From: Amycolatopsis camponoti
GTDB taxonomy: Bacteria; Actinomycetota; Actinomycetes; Mycobacteriales; Pseudonocardiaceae
Length of the DNA stretch: 64,000 nt
NCBI RefSeq assembly: GCF_902497555.1
Contig: NZ_CABVGP010000002.1
Location: forward strand, 1,500,501 to 1,564,500
Reading direction: 5' to 3'
This document shows positions 45,784 to 54,361 of the stretch, one piece after another. How positions within the stretch are numbered: the stretch's first letter is position 1; each line of letters begins with the position of its first letter. Both the position numbers and the translations under genes were made by a program. The notes below the pieces were generated by a model, which was not told the DNA's origin, did no database searches, and saw nothing but the letters and a program-made list of their open reading frames with translations.

Positions 45784-46232
45784 CCGAGGACTTCGCCCGC
45801 GAGCCGCGTCAGATATCCCGCGAAGCGTTCGCGGTCCTCGCGCGGCCAGTGGCCCACCAGTGCCTCGAACGCCTGACGCTGGTGGGCCTGCGAAGCCGCG
45901 AGGAACTCCATCGCCGCCTCGGTGAGCGTCAGCACCGCGCGGCGGGCGTCGCGGGCCGACGTCGAGCGCACCACGAAGCCGTCTCGGCCCGCTTCGGCGA
46001 CCATCCGGCTGGCCACCGAGCGGTCGATGCCCAGCTGGTGGGCCACGTCGGCGACCGTCACCTCCTCCGCCGCGGCGCCGTCGACGGCCTGGATGACCAG
46101 GAGGTTCGGCACCGTCCACGCCGCCGGGGCGCCGTCGGCGAACCGCTCGACGACGTCCGGGGCCCACTGGCGCGCCCAGTGCCGGACCAGCCGGAAGAGC
46201 GCGGGACCGCCGTCCGAGGTTGATGCGTGCAT
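45780..46232 (-). CDS. MarR-family transcriptional regulator
   Basis: A 150-residue MarR protein with a winged helix (VADVAHQLGIDRSVASRMVA, then RDGFVVRSTSARDARRAVLT). Divergent from an MFS exporter with a perfect palindrome between them, the classical arrangement for drug-responsive efflux control. The 3' end overlaps the convergent CMD gene by 4 bases. Confidence 0.9.
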   Translation of the reverse strand: MHASTSDGGPALFRLVRHWARQWAPDVVERFADGAPAAWTVPNLLVIQAVDGAAAEEVTVADVAHQLGIDRSVASRMVAEAGRDGFVVRSTSARDARRAVLTLTEAAMEFLAASQAHQRQAFEALVGHWPREDRERFAGYLTRLAGEVLG

Positions 46233-46236
46233 AAGG

Positions 46237-46250
46237 CACGTTATAACGTG
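46237..46250. promoter_or_regulatory. MarR-type operator
   Basis: CACGTTATAACGTG is a perfect 14-base palindrome centred between the marR start (46232) and the MFS start (46257); weaker symmetry extends into the flanking ATAAGG and GCTTTAT. Confidence 0.75.
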
Positions 46251-46256
46251 TGCTTT

Positions 46257-47615
46257 ATGCACGCATCTCGGAACCTCGCCTTCGCCGGCCTGCTGCTCGG
46301 CATGGCCATGGCTCAGCTCGACGGCCTGATCGTCACGGCGGCGCTGCCCTCGATCGGCGCCGAGCTGCACGCCCGCACCGGCCTCGTCGCGGTGACCGCC
46401 GCCGGCCTGCTCACGCTCACCGTCGCGACGCCGCTGCACGGCCGGCTCGGCGACCTTCACGGCCGCCGGATCTCGTTCGCCGCCTCGGTTCTCGTGTTCG
46501 CCGCGGCCTCGGCGTGGTGCGCCGCCGCGCCCGACCTCGGCTCGCTGATCGCCGCCCGTGCCCTGCAGGGGCTCGGCGGGAGCGGCCTGGTCGTCACGGC
46601 GATGAGCGCGCTCGGCGAGCTGTTCGAGCGCGACGAGCTGCTGCGCCGCCAAGGCTGGCAGACGGCGGTGTTCGCGGCCGCCACCCTGGGCGGGCCGCCG
46701 CTGGGCGGGCTGCTCGCCGCGGGCCCGGGCTGGCGCTGGATCTTCCTGGTCAACCTCCCGCTGTGCGTCCCCGCGCTGGTGCTCGGCCTGCGCGGGCTGC
46801 CCGCGAAACCGAGTCGCACCAAGGAAAAGTTCGACGTCGGAAGCAGCGCACTGCTCGTGGCCGCGGGGTCGGCGGTCGTCGCGCTCGGCACGGTCGACGA
46901 CCTCGCCCGAAGTCCACTGTGGACGCCGATCCTGGCCGGAGTCGCCGGGGGAGCCGGGTTCCTGTTCGTGCGACGGCAGCGTCGCACCCAGAGCCCGCTG
47001 ATCTCGCCGAAGGTCTTCGCGGACGCCGTCCTGGCGCGCGCGGTGGTGGTCAACGGCCTCGCCGGCGCCGCGCTCTACGGCACCTTCACCTACGTCGCGC
47101 TGGTCGCCGCGCTCGACGCGGGCGCGGCCGGGACCGGCCTGCTGCTCGTCGCGATGACCGCCGGGCAGCTCGCACTGTCCGCGTCCTTCGCCGCGCTGGC
47201 CCGCCGGCGCCCGGACATGACGGCGTGGGGCCGGTCCGGCTGCCTGCTCGGCACGGCCGGGCTCGCCGCGATCGCCGTCGCGGCCGCCCTGGACGGCCCG
47301 CCGTGGCTGCTCGCACCGGGGCTGTTCGCGATCGGCGCGGCCTTCGCCGTCTGCACGTCGGCTTACACCGTCCTGGGCCAGACGCGGGCGAAGCGCGACC
47401 TGATGGGCGTCACGCTGGGCTCGCTGACCTTCGCCCGGCAGGCCGGCGGGCTCGCCGGCGCCGCCGTGTTCGGCTGGCTCGCGCTGGCCACGACCGGCGG
47501 GCTCGGCGCCCCCGGCCTCACCGTCGTCTTCGCGTCCGCGGCCGCGATCATGCTCGTGGCCTGGTTCACGGCCCCCGCTGTCACGTCTTCGGAAGCCGTC
47601 TCGTCCTCCTCGTGA
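46257..47615 (+). CDS. MFS transporter, DHA2-like drug efflux family
   Basis: A 452-residue protein with about 14 hydrophobic segments. Motif A-like LHGRLGDLHGRRISF and motif C-like region AAATLGGPPLGGLLAAGPGW with RWIFLVNLPLCV are typical of DHA2 exporters. The start at ATG 46257 lies 7 bases after the operator palindrome. Substrate unknown; induction by the MarR ligand is likely. Confidence 0.92.
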   Translation: MHASRNLAFAGLLLGMAMAQLDGLIVTAALPSIGAELHARTGLVAVTAAGLLTLTVATPLHGRLGDLHGRRISFAASVLVFAAASAWCAAAPDLGSLIAARALQGLGGSGLVVTAMSALGELFERDELLRRQGWQTAVFAAATLGGPPLGGLLAAGPGWRWIFLVNLPLCVPALVLGLRGLPAKPSRTKEKFDVGSSALLVAAGSAVVALGTVDDLARSPLWTPILAGVAGGAGFLFVRRQRRTQSPLISPKVFADAVLARAVVVNGLAGAALYGTFTYVALVAALDAGAAGTGLLLVAMTAGQLALSASFAALARRRPDMTAWGRSGCLLGTAGLAAIAVAAALDGPPWLLAPGLFAIGAAFAVCTSAYTVLGQTRAKRDLMGVTLGSLTFARQAGGLAGAAVFGWLALATTGGLGAPGLTVVFASAAAIMLVAWFTAPAVTSSEAVSSSS

Positions 47616-47638
47616 CCGCGAAACGAAGGAGTACACCG

Positions 47639-48205
47639 ATGCCCCGCATCCCAGCCAAGAAGACGTCCGAAGCCGGCCCGTTCCTCAAGCTGGTCTACCG
47701 GATCGCCGGGCGGCGCTACGGCGCGGTGCCCGAGCCGATGGCCGTCGCCGCGCACCACCCCGGCCTGCTGCGGGCCAACGCCGTGCACGAGCTGATGGTC
47801 GAGCGAGCCTCGAAGAAGGTGCCGGCGAACGTGCGCGAACTCGCCGTCTACCGCGTCGCGACCCGGATCGGCTGCTCGTGGTGCGTCGACTTCGGCACGA
47901 TGCTGCAGAAGCACGACGGCCTCGACATCGAGCGCCTCAAGAAGATCGACGACTACGCGACCTCGCCCGCGTTCAGCCACCAGGAGCGCCTCGCGATCGC
48001 CTACGCCGACGCGATGTCCGGCGAGCGGGTCACCGTCACCGACGAGCAGGTCGCCGAGCTCGAGCGCGAGTTCGGCCGCGAGGGCGTCGTCGAGCTGACC
48101 TACCAGGTCGCGCTCGAGAACTCGCGCGCCCGGATGAACAGCGCACTCGGCATCGTCGACCAGGGCTTCACCTCGGGCGACGCCTGCCGCGTCCCGCTCC
48201 CGTAG
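47639..48205 (+). CDS. carboxymuconolactone decarboxylase (AhpD-like) family protein
   Basis: A 188-residue protein with the AhpD-like redox motif: RVATRIGCSWCVDFGTMLQK (CxxC with nearby Asp) and a following helix bundle. It follows the MFS gene by 23 bases. CMD genes are frequent targets of ECF41 sigma factors, and such a sigma gene lies 0.8 kb downstream on the other strand. Confidence 0.88.
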   Translation: MPRIPAKKTSEAGPFLKLVYRIAGRRYGAVPEPMAVAAHHPGLLRANAVHELMVERASKKVPANVRELAVYRVATRIGCSWCVDFGTMLQKHDGLDIERLKKIDDYATSPAFSHQERLAIAYADAMSGERVTVTDEQVAELEREFGREGVVELTYQVALENSRARMNSALGIVDQGFTSGDACRVPLP

Positions 48206-48267
48206 GACCTCGGGAATCGGACCCCGGTCGGACGCGGAACCGGGGCCCGCCGCGGGACCGTTCCGGC

Positions 48268-49038
48268 ATGCACCTCGTCGCCAGTGAACGGATCAAGCTC
48301 TTCAGCATCGCCACGCCCTGGGTGTGCGGTGTCTTCGCGCTCGTCGCGCTGGCCGGCCCGGCCGCGATCACCGCGCTGACCGCGTCCGAGTCGCGATTGC
48401 CGCCGACGGTCGCGAGCACGCAGTTCGGCTACCAGCTCGGGCTGGTCGCCGTCCTGGTGGCGGCCGCGCTCGCCGTGACCAGCGAGTACCACTCCGGCAC
48501 GATCCACGGCACCTTCCAGGGCGTGCCGAGCCGGACGCCGGTGCTGGTCGCGAAGGCCGTGGTCGCCGCCGGGTACGCGTTCTTGCTCGGCGAAGCCGCC
48601 GCGTTCACGGCTTGGCTGCTCGCGCGGGTCCTCGCCCCGGACGCCGACCTGGCGCTGGACAGCGTCGCGGACTGGAGGATCGTCGCCGGCACAGGGCCGG
48701 TGTTCGCGCTGGGCGCTGTCTGCGGGGTCGGCGTAGGCCTGCTCGTGCGGCACACCGCCGGTGCGGTCGCGCTGCTCGTCGCCTACCCGCTGATGGCGGA
48801 GAACGTCGTCCAGCTGATCCCGCGCGCGGGGCAGGCGATCCACCGGTGGCTGCCGCTGAACGCCGTCACGAAGTTCCTCAGCGGCCGCGGGGAGGCCAAC
48901 GCCGGCCGCGACGGCGGGAACGCGGCTGTCCTGTCGGACACGCCGCTGAGCCCGGGCTGGGCCTTGGCCTACTTCGGCGCCTTCGCGGTCCTCCTGCTGG
49001 CGGCCGGGATCATTCTGGCGCGGCGGCGGGACGCGTGA
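48268..49038 (+). CDS. ABC-2-like membrane protein
   Basis: A 256-residue protein with about six membrane helices. It begins MHLVASERIKLFSIATPWVC, a common start of actinobacterial ABC-2 permeases, and has TSEYHSGTIHGTFQGVPSRT after helix 2. No ATPase gene is adjacent. Its 3' end overlaps the convergent sigma-factor gene by 29 bases. Confidence 0.75.
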   Translation: MHLVASERIKLFSIATPWVCGVFALVALAGPAAITALTASESRLPPTVASTQFGYQLGLVAVLVAAALAVTSEYHSGTIHGTFQGVPSRTPVLVAKAVVAAGYAFLLGEAAAFTAWLLARVLAPDADLALDSVADWRIVAGTGPVFALGAVCGVGVGLLVRHTAGAVALLVAYPLMAENVVQLIPRAGQAIHRWLPLNAVTKFLSGRGEANAGRDGGNAAVLSDTPLSPGWALAYFGAFAVLLLAAGIILARRRDA

Positions 49039-49963
49039 TCCGGGTGAGCTTGTCCGGGTTGACGATGTCGTAGATGGCGACGATCTTCCCGTCGCGGACG
49101 CTGACCGACTGCACGTGCTCGTCGAGCGCGAGGAAGCCCTCGCGGCCCGGCATCGGCGCCAGGTACATCCCGAGGTCGCCGTTGACCAGTACCGGCGCGC
49201 CGCGCTCGACCATCCCGGGCGCGTACTTGCGCGTGAGGCCGAGGAGGAACCGGGCGATCTTGTCCGGGCCCAGGATGAGCTGGCGGGTGGTGCGGCCCTT
49301 GCCGTTCGAGTCGCCGACGAGCACGACGTCGGGGGCGAGCAGCTCGGTCATCGCCCGGATGTCGCCCTGCTGCAGCGCGGTGACGAACTTCTCGAGGATC
49401 CGCGCCTGGTCGTCGAGCGGCACGCGCGGTGCCGGGTCGGCGTCGGCCAGCGCCTTGCGGCCCCGGGACGCGTGCTGGCGCGCGGCCTCGACCGTGACGC
49501 CGAGCGCGTCGGCGATCTCCGAGAACGGCACCGAGAAGGCGTCGTGCAGCACGAACGCGACGCGCTGCTCCGGCGTCAGCTTGTCGAGCACGACGAGCGC
49601 GGCCATCCGGAGGCCGTCGTCGCGAACCGCGACGTCCAGGGGGTCCTCGCTCACCGGCTGCCCGAACGGCGTGACGACGGGCTCCGGCAGCCACTGCCCG
49701 ACGTACCGCTCGCGCTGCGCGGCGGCCGACTTGAGCCGGTCGAGGCAGATCCGGCCGACCACCGTGGTGAGCCAGCCCCGCAGCTCGCGGATGGCCGCGC
49801 GGCCGGCGTCGTCCAGCCCGGCCAGGCGCAGCCAGGACTCCTGGACCGCGTCCTCGGCGTCGGCGCGCGTGCCGGTCAGCCGGTAGGCGACGCCGATCAG
49901 GTGACCGCGGTGCGCGGCGAACTCCGCGGCGAGGGTGTCCTGGGCGGTGGGCGTGGAGGCCAT
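49010..49963 (-). CDS. ECF41-family RNA polymerase sigma factor (SigJ-like)
   Basis: A 317-residue sigma factor: region 2 (about 18-85, DAEDAVQESWLRL), region 4 (about 125-172) and a SnoaL-like C-terminal domain. ECF41 hallmarks are present: WLPEP at 91-95, a DGGGR-like DSNGKGR at 218-224 and NPDKL at 302-306. In this group the C-terminal extension acts as a built-in regulator, so no anti-sigma gene is expected. Start at ATG 49963. Confidence 0.93.
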   Translation of the reverse strand: MASTPTAQDTLAAEFAAHRGHLIGVAYRLTGTRADAEDAVQESWLRLAGLDDAGRAAIRELRGWLTTVVGRICLDRLKSAAAQRERYVGQWLPEPVVTPFGQPVSEDPLDVAVRDDGLRMAALVVLDKLTPEQRVAFVLHDAFSVPFSEIADALGVTVEAARQHASRGRKALADADPAPRVPLDDQARILEKFVTALQQGDIRAMTELLAPDVVLVGDSNGKGRTTRQLILGPDKIARFLLGLTRKYAPGMVERGAPVLVNGDLGMYLAPMPGREGFLALDEHVQSVSVRDGKIVAIYDIVNPDKLTRITRPAAAPE

Positions 49964-49991
49964 GCCCCGAGTGTGCCGCAAACGGCGAGAC

Positions 49992-49997
49992 TAGAGT
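49992..49997 (+). promoter_or_regulatory. TAGAGT -10 box, probable leaderless start of dnaG
   Basis: TAGAGT lies 7 bases before GTG 50005 (MAGRIRESD) and there is no ribosome site; it overlaps the alternative upstream GTG 49996, which argues against that start. Confidence 0.45.
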
Positions 49998-50004
49998 GGG
50001 TGGC

Positions 50005-51912
50005 GTGGCAGGACGGATTCGGGAGAGCGACATCGCGGAAGTGCGCGATCGGAACCGGATCGACGAGGTCGTCGGGGAGTACGTGGCGCTTCGCCGCGCC
50101 GGCGGGGGCAGCCTGAAGGGCCTCTGCCCGTTCCACAACGAGAAGACCCCGTCGTTCAACGTCCGCCCGACGCACGGCACTTTCCACTGCTTCGGCTGTG
50201 GCGAGGGCGGCGACGTGATCAAGTTCATCCAGAAGATCGACCTGATCACCTTCGTGGAGGCCGTCGAGCGGCTGGCCGACCGGGTCGGCATCCGGCTCAC
50301 CTACGAGGGTGGCGGCGCGACGATCCAGCGTGACCGCGGCAGCCGCAGCCGGCTGATCGAGGCGCACCGCGCGGCCCAGGAGTTCTACGCCGAGCAGCTG
50401 GTCACCGACGAGGCGCGCGCCGCGCGGGACTTCCTGTCCGAGCGCGGGTTCGACGCCGCCGCGGCGAAGACGTTCGGCTGCGGCTACGCCCCGGGCGGCT
50501 GGGACAAGCTGACGAAGCACCTGCTCACGCGCGGTTTCGAGGTCAAGGAGCTGCTGACCGCGGGGCTGTCCAAGGAGGGCCAGCGCGGCCCGATGGACCG
50601 CTTCCACCGGCGCCTGGTCTGGCCGATCCGCGACGTCGGCAACGAGGTCGTCGGCTTCGGCGCGCGACGCCTGTTCGACGACGACCGGATCTCGGCGAAG
50701 TACCTCAACACCGCCGAGTCGCCGATCTACAAGAAGTCCCAGGTCATGTTCGGCCTGGACCTGGCCAAGCGCGAGATCGCGAAGCGGCACCAGGTCGTCG
50801 TGGTCGAGGGCTACACCGACGTGATGGCGATGCACGCGGCGGGCGTGCCGACCGCGGTCGCGTCGTCGGGCACGGCGTTCGGCGAAGACCACATGAAGGT
50901 GCTTCGCCGGCTGATGATGGACGACGACGCCTTCCGCGGCGAAGTCATCTTCACCTTCGACGGCGACGAAGCGGGTCAGAAGGCCGCGCTGAAAGCGTTC
51001 GAAGGTGACCAGACGTTCGCCGGCCAGACCTACATCGCGGTCGCGCCGGACGGCATGGACCCCTGCGAGCTGCGCCTGGCCAAGGGCGACAGCGCGGTGA
51101 AGGACCTGGTCGCGCGGCGGACCCCGCTGTTCGAGTTCGTCATCCGGAGCACGCTCAAGAACTACGACCTCGACTCGGTCGACGGCCAGGTCTCGGCCCT
51201 GCAGAAGACCGTGCCGATGGTGGCGGCGATCAAGGACCGCGCGGCCCGCGACGGCTACGCGTCGAAGCTGGCCTGGTGGGTCGGCTGGCAGGACGTCGCC
51301 CAGGTGGTCAACCGGGTCCGCGGCAGCGCGGGCGCCACCGACAAGCGCGGGGGCGCGCCCCTGAAGCAGCCGGCCCGCGTCGGCGCCCCGGCGGAGGCAC
51401 CGCCGGCACAGGACGTCGCCCGCCCGGCGCCGAAAGACCCGCGGTTCGCCGTCCAGCGCGAGGCTTTGAAGGCCGCGCTGCAGCAGCCCGCGATCGCCGG
51501 GCCGGAGTACGACGCGCTGCCGCTGGAGGCGTTCACGCACCCGGTGTACGTCGCGGTGCACGAGGCCGTGCTCAAGGCGGGCGGCGCGGGTTCGGGCCTG
51601 ACCGGACCGGCGCTGCTGGACGCGGCCGCCCCGCACTGTCCGGAAGGGACGGTCCGGCGCGTGCTGTCCGAGCTGGCCGTGGAACCGTTGCAGGCCAAGG
51701 ACGAAGTCGACTCGCGGTACATCTCGTCGATCCTCGCCCGGCTGCAGGAGGGGCTCGTCGGGCGGCAGATCGCGGAGATCAAGGGGAAGCTGCAGCGGCT
51801 CTCGCCGGTCGAAGCGCCGGACGACTACCGCGCGCTGTTCGGCGACCTCGTCGCGCTGGAGCAGTACAAGAAGTCGCTGGGCGAGCAGGCGGCCGCCGGC
51901 GCGTGGGGCTGA
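50005..51912 (+). CDS. dnaG: DNA primase
   Basis: A 635-residue primase. Zinc-binding domain with CPFHNEKTPSF and HCFGCGEGGD; catalytic core with a Toprim Glu in VVVEGYTDVMA and FDGDEAG; C-terminal DnaB-binding helical domain (about 480-635). GTG 50005 gives the usual MAGRIRESDI start; GTG 49996 would add three residues but overlaps the likely -10 box. Confidence 0.97.
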   Translation: MAGRIRESDIAEVRDRNRIDEVVGEYVALRRAGGGSLKGLCPFHNEKTPSFNVRPTHGTFHCFGCGEGGDVIKFIQKIDLITFVEAVERLADRVGIRLTYEGGGATIQRDRGSRSRLIEAHRAAQEFYAEQLVTDEARAARDFLSERGFDAAAAKTFGCGYAPGGWDKLTKHLLTRGFEVKELLTAGLSKEGQRGPMDRFHRRLVWPIRDVGNEVVGFGARRLFDDDRISAKYLNTAESPIYKKSQVMFGLDLAKREIAKRHQVVVVEGYTDVMAMHAAGVPTAVASSGTAFGEDHMKVLRRLMMDDDAFRGEVIFTFDGDEAGQKAALKAFEGDQTFAGQTYIAVAPDGMDPCELRLAKGDSAVKDLVARRTPLFEFVIRSTLKNYDLDSVDGQVSALQKTVPMVAAIKDRAARDGYASKLAWWVGWQDVAQVVNRVRGSAGATDKRGGAPLKQPARVGAPAEAPPAQDVARPAPKDPRFAVQREALKAALQQPAIAGPEYDALPLEAFTHPVYVAVHEAVLKAGGAGSGLTGPALLDAAAPHCPEGTVRRVLSELAVEPLQAKDEVDSRYISSILARLQEGLVGRQIAEIKGKLQRLSPVEAPDDYRALFGDLVALEQYKKSLGEQAAAGAWG

Positions 51913-51914
51913 GC

Positions 51915-52436
51915 ATGGGTTTCCTGCGCCGGCTGCTGGGTGACCGCACGCCAGACGGGTTCGCCGGTGTTCTGGAGCCGGGCGAGGACGTCGTCGACAG
52001 CGCCCCGGTCGAGGGCGGCGGTCACCTGGTCGTGACGCAGCTCGGGCTGTGGGTCCCGGCCGAAGGCGCGGCGCGGCGCGTCGGCTGGCACCTCGTGGGC
52101 AAGGCGGCCTGGGCGGACGGCGTGTTCACGCTGACGGAGTCGTCCGAGGTGGGCGCGGCGGGATCGGCGGTCCTGCTGGCCGACCTGCCGCCGGTGCGCT
52201 TCCGGCTGCCGGCGCCGGGCAAGGTGCCGCGCGAGACCTACCAGCGCGTCGAGGGTTCGATCCGCTCGCGGCACCGGCAGGAGATCGGGTCCGGCGGAGC
52301 GTGGTTCGTGCAGCGCAAGGTGCCCGGCCGCGACGGCAGCGTCCTGCAGGTCCGGCCCGACCCGGGCACCGACGCCGAGCTGGTGGCGGCCATCGCCGAG
52401 CAGGCCGCCGCGAAGCTGGTCAACCCCATCGACTAG
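51915..52436 (+). CDS. conserved hypothetical protein downstream of dnaG
   Basis: A 173-residue soluble protein (MGFLRRLLGDRTPDGFAGVL) with a beta-rich middle (HLVVTQLGLWVPAEG, then VGWHLVGKAAWADGVFTLTE) that suggests a PH-like domain. I do not recognise a specific function. It follows dnaG by 2 bases and is almost certainly co-expressed. Confidence 0.7.
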   Translation: MGFLRRLLGDRTPDGFAGVLEPGEDVVDSAPVEGGGHLVVTQLGLWVPAEGAARRVGWHLVGKAAWADGVFTLTESSEVGAAGSAVLLADLPPVRFRLPAPGKVPRETYQRVEGSIRSRHRQEIGSGGAWFVQRKVPGRDGSVLQVRPDPGTDAELVAAIAEQAAAKLVNPID

Positions 52437-52437
52437 C

Positions 52438-52467
52438 AGTACGCTCGTACTCAGTACAAGCGTACTG
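52438..52467. promoter_or_regulatory. paired palindromes upstream of the methyltransferase gene
   Basis: AGTACG-CT-CGTACT (52438-52451) is followed by CAGTAC-AAGC-GTACTG (52452-52467). These are TetR-type operator shapes and overlap the expected promoter of the gene at 52485. No regulator gene is adjacent. Confidence 0.6.
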
Positions 52468-52484
52468 TTTGTTGGGAGGCGGCT

Positions 52485-53246
52485 GTGTGGGATCCCGAGA
52501 AGTACCTCGACTACGCCGACCTGCGGGCCCGGCCGTTCTACGACCTGGTCTCGCGCATCGGCGCGGCCGCCCCGCGCCGGGTGGTCGACCTGGGGTGCGG
52601 CCCCGGAAACCTGACGGTGTCCTTGCGCTCGCGGTGGCCGTCGGCGGTGCTGGAGTGCAGCGATAGTTCACCCGAAATGGTGACCGCGGCCCGCGCCCGC
52701 GGCCTCGACGCTTCCCTGCTCGACGTCCGCGACTGGAAGCCGGCCCCGGACACCGACGTCGTCGTGTCGAACGCCGTCCTGCAGTGGGTGCCGGACCACT
52801 CCGCGTTGCTTCGCCGCTGGGCTTCTTCGCTGCCCTCGGGGGCGTTCCTGGCGATCCAGGTGCCGGGCAACTTCACCGCGCCCTCGCACGCGCTGACGCG
52901 GGAGCTGGCGGCGTCCCCGGCCTGGTCGTCCCGGCTGGCCGAGGTGGTGCTCCGCGAAGACGACGCGGTCTCGAGCCCCCTGGAGTACGCGAACCTCCTG
53001 GCCGACGAGGGCTGCGGCGTCGACGCCTGGGAGACGACGTACGTGCAGCCGCTGCGGGGGCCGTCCCCGGTGCTGGAGTGGATAGCCGGGACGGCCCTGC
53101 GCCCGATCCGCGCGGCCCTGTCCGACGCGGAGTGGGAGCAGTTCCGCGCGGAACTGGCCCCCCGCCTGGCTTCGGCGTACCCGACCAGGGCCGACGGAAC
53201 CACGTGGTTCGAGTTCCGCAGGGTGTTCGTCGTGGCCCAGGTCTAG
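52485..53246 (+). CDS. trans-aconitate 2-methyltransferase-like SAM methyltransferase
   Basis: A 253-residue class I methyltransferase: [15 protein letters not shown] (SAM motif I), CSDSSPEMV and [20 protein letters not shown], the last being characteristic of Tam. The start [20 protein letters not shown] is also Tam-like. Trans-aconitate methylation is the expected reaction. GTG 52485 has GGGAGG upstream. Confidence 0.85.
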   Translation: MWDPEKYLDYADLRARPFYDLVSRIGAAAPRRVVDLGCGPGNLTVSLRSRWPSAVLECSDSSPEMVTAARARGLDASLLDVRDWKPAPDTDVVVSNAVLQWVPDHSALLRRWASSLPSGAFLAIQVPGNFTAPSHALTRELAASPAWSSRLAEVVLREDDAVSSPLEYANLLADEGCGVDAWETTYVQPLRGPSPVLEWIAGTALRPIRAALSDAEWEQFRAELAPRLASAYPTRADGTTWFEFRRVFVVAQV

Positions 53247-53413
53247 CGGCGCACCTTCTCACTGATCTTGGCCCGCGCAACCCCGGCGGCACCTTGGACC
53301 ATGGGGTGGTCGACGACCCGGCGGTAGGTGCGCACGAGCTGCTCGTACCGCCCCCGGCCTGCCTTGGCGCCCAGCACGTACCCCAGGCTTGCCCCCAGCA
53401 GGAACTTCTTCAT
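53243..53413 (-). CDS. small conserved actinobacterial protein
   Basis: A 56-residue protein beginning [20 protein letters not shown] and ending in a basic helix. The start matches small YtxH-like proteins common near housekeeping loci in actinomycetes: a short glycine-rich membrane-insertable helix and a GRxRYEQ-type motif. The stop overlaps that of the convergent methyltransferase gene by 4 bases. Function unknown. Confidence 0.7.
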   Translation of the reverse strand: MKKFLLGASLGYVLGAKAGRGRYEQLVRTYRRVVDHPMVQGAAGVARAKISEKVRR

Positions 53414-53579
53414 CCGCGTCCACGCCTTCCGTCAGTAGGTCGTCCGACTGTCCATTGTCCAGGAAAACGGCCCGCAGGGGGCGGTTGCGCCAAGTGGGGG
53501 GTGGGTGCGGAGGGTGTGCGGGCATGGGCTAAAGTTCTTCTTGTCGGTCGGAGAGACCGGCACCGGAAGTGAGCAACAT

Positions 53580-53652
53580 TCCCCTGTAGCTCAACTGGCA
53601 GAGCATTCGGCTGTTAACCGGAGGGTTCTTGGTTCGAGTCCAAGCGGGGGAG
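53580..53652 (+). tRNA. tRNA-Asn (GTT)
   Basis: A full cloverleaf of 73 bases: acceptor TCCCCTG/CGGGGGA, D stem GCTC/GAGC, anticodon stem TTCGG/CCGGA around loop CTGTTAA with anticodon GTT at 53613-53615, and T stem CTTGG/CCAAG. CCA is not encoded. A strong intrinsic terminator follows 1 base later. Confidence 0.97.
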
Positions 53653-53653
53653 C

Positions 53654-53683
53654 AAAGCCCAGGTCGCAGACCTGGGCTTTTTT
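53654..53683 (+). terminator. tRNA-Asn intrinsic terminator
   Basis: AAAGCCCAGGTC (53654-53665) pairs perfectly with GACCTGGGCTTT (53669-53680) around a 3-base loop and runs into a T-tract to 53683. Confidence 0.92.
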
Positions 53684-54006
53684 GCGTCCGCGGTCGGGCG
53701 ATTCGGTGTCGATTTCGGCAGCCGTCCGACCGGCGGACTGCCCGGCTGCCGACGCTGTTCCGGTGACGCTGTCGGCTGGCTCGCTATGCCGGCCTCGCGT
53801 CCGCGAGTGTTATCGACTTCGGAAAGTCCGGGTCTTGGTGCAGGCTGCTGATCGCGGACTGACTTCCGGTTCCGGATCCGGCAGCAGTACCGCCCGCTCG
53901 CGGATCCGGTCCACCAGAGCCGCCTGCGCGACGATCGCTCGGCCTTCCAGTCTGACGGCACGCCGTCCCGTACGCGGGACACGAAGCGTCCTACCATTGC
54001 CGCAAA
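53684..54006. other. 323-base region of apparently decayed sequence after the tRNA
   Basis: No intact gene. On the minus strand a frame near 53808-53990 reads coding-like (for example LEGRAIVAQAALVDRIRERA), but there is no usable start and the frame is interrupted upstream, so it may be a gene remnant. Next to it is the truncated Gfo/Idh gene. A decayed insertion beside a tRNA gene is a reasonable reading; no att repeat of the tRNA end was seen. Confidence 0.4.
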
Positions 54007-54279
54007 CTACCCGTGGCGCAGCGTCGCTCCGGCGACTCTGCTGTCCTCGCCGAGGAAGTCCAGTGCCGTGCGGACCGGGTGCACGCCGATGTCGAGTAGC
54101 GCGCCTCCAGCGACCTCCGGGTCGTAGCGCGTGTCGCCCGGTGCGGGCGCGGGGATCGTGAACTCCGCCGTCAGTGAGCGGACTGTGCCGATGGTTCCCG
54201 CGGCGACTGCTTCGCTCACCGCCGTGTGCTGGGAGTGGCAGCTCGCGCAGCCCAGGACGGCGAAGCGGAGCCGGCTCAT
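54007..54279 (-). pseudogene. Gfo/Idh/MocA-family oxidoreductase remnant
   Basis: A 90-residue frame fuses the N-terminus of a Gfo/Idh dehydrogenase (MSRLRFAVLGCAS, start of the Rossmann fold) directly to a later part (HSQHTAVSEAVAAGTIGTVR and GGALLDIGVHPVRTALDFLG). About 100 residues, including most of the NAD-binding domain, are missing between them, and the C-terminal half is also gone. An intact protein would be ~330 residues. A functional short protein is unlikely. Confidence 0.75.
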
Positions 54280-54304
54280 GCTCGATCCGTTCCGGCGAAG
54301 GGAA

Positions 54305-54343
54305 GCGGCCGGTCGGCCGCTGGGGGTGGTGCCGACCGGCCGC
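54305..54343. terminator. hairpin downstream of the neocarzinostatin-like gene
   Basis: GCGGCCGGTCGGC (54305-54317) pairs perfectly with GCCGACCGGCCGC (54331-54343) over a 13-base loop. It starts 19 bases beyond the stop of the gene ending at 54362 and separates it from the pseudogene. Confidence 0.75.
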
Positions 54344-54361
54344 GAGACGGGGTTGGCCGGC

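Noticed and set aside
48268..49038. Complete ABC exporter at the ABC-2-like gene
   Set aside because: No ATPase gene is adjacent on either side, so only the membrane component is called.
53614..53997. A 127-residue minus-strand frame ending in ...SNQEPSG
   Set aside because: It runs antisense through the tRNA-Asn gene; this tail is a known artefact of tRNA antisense translation.
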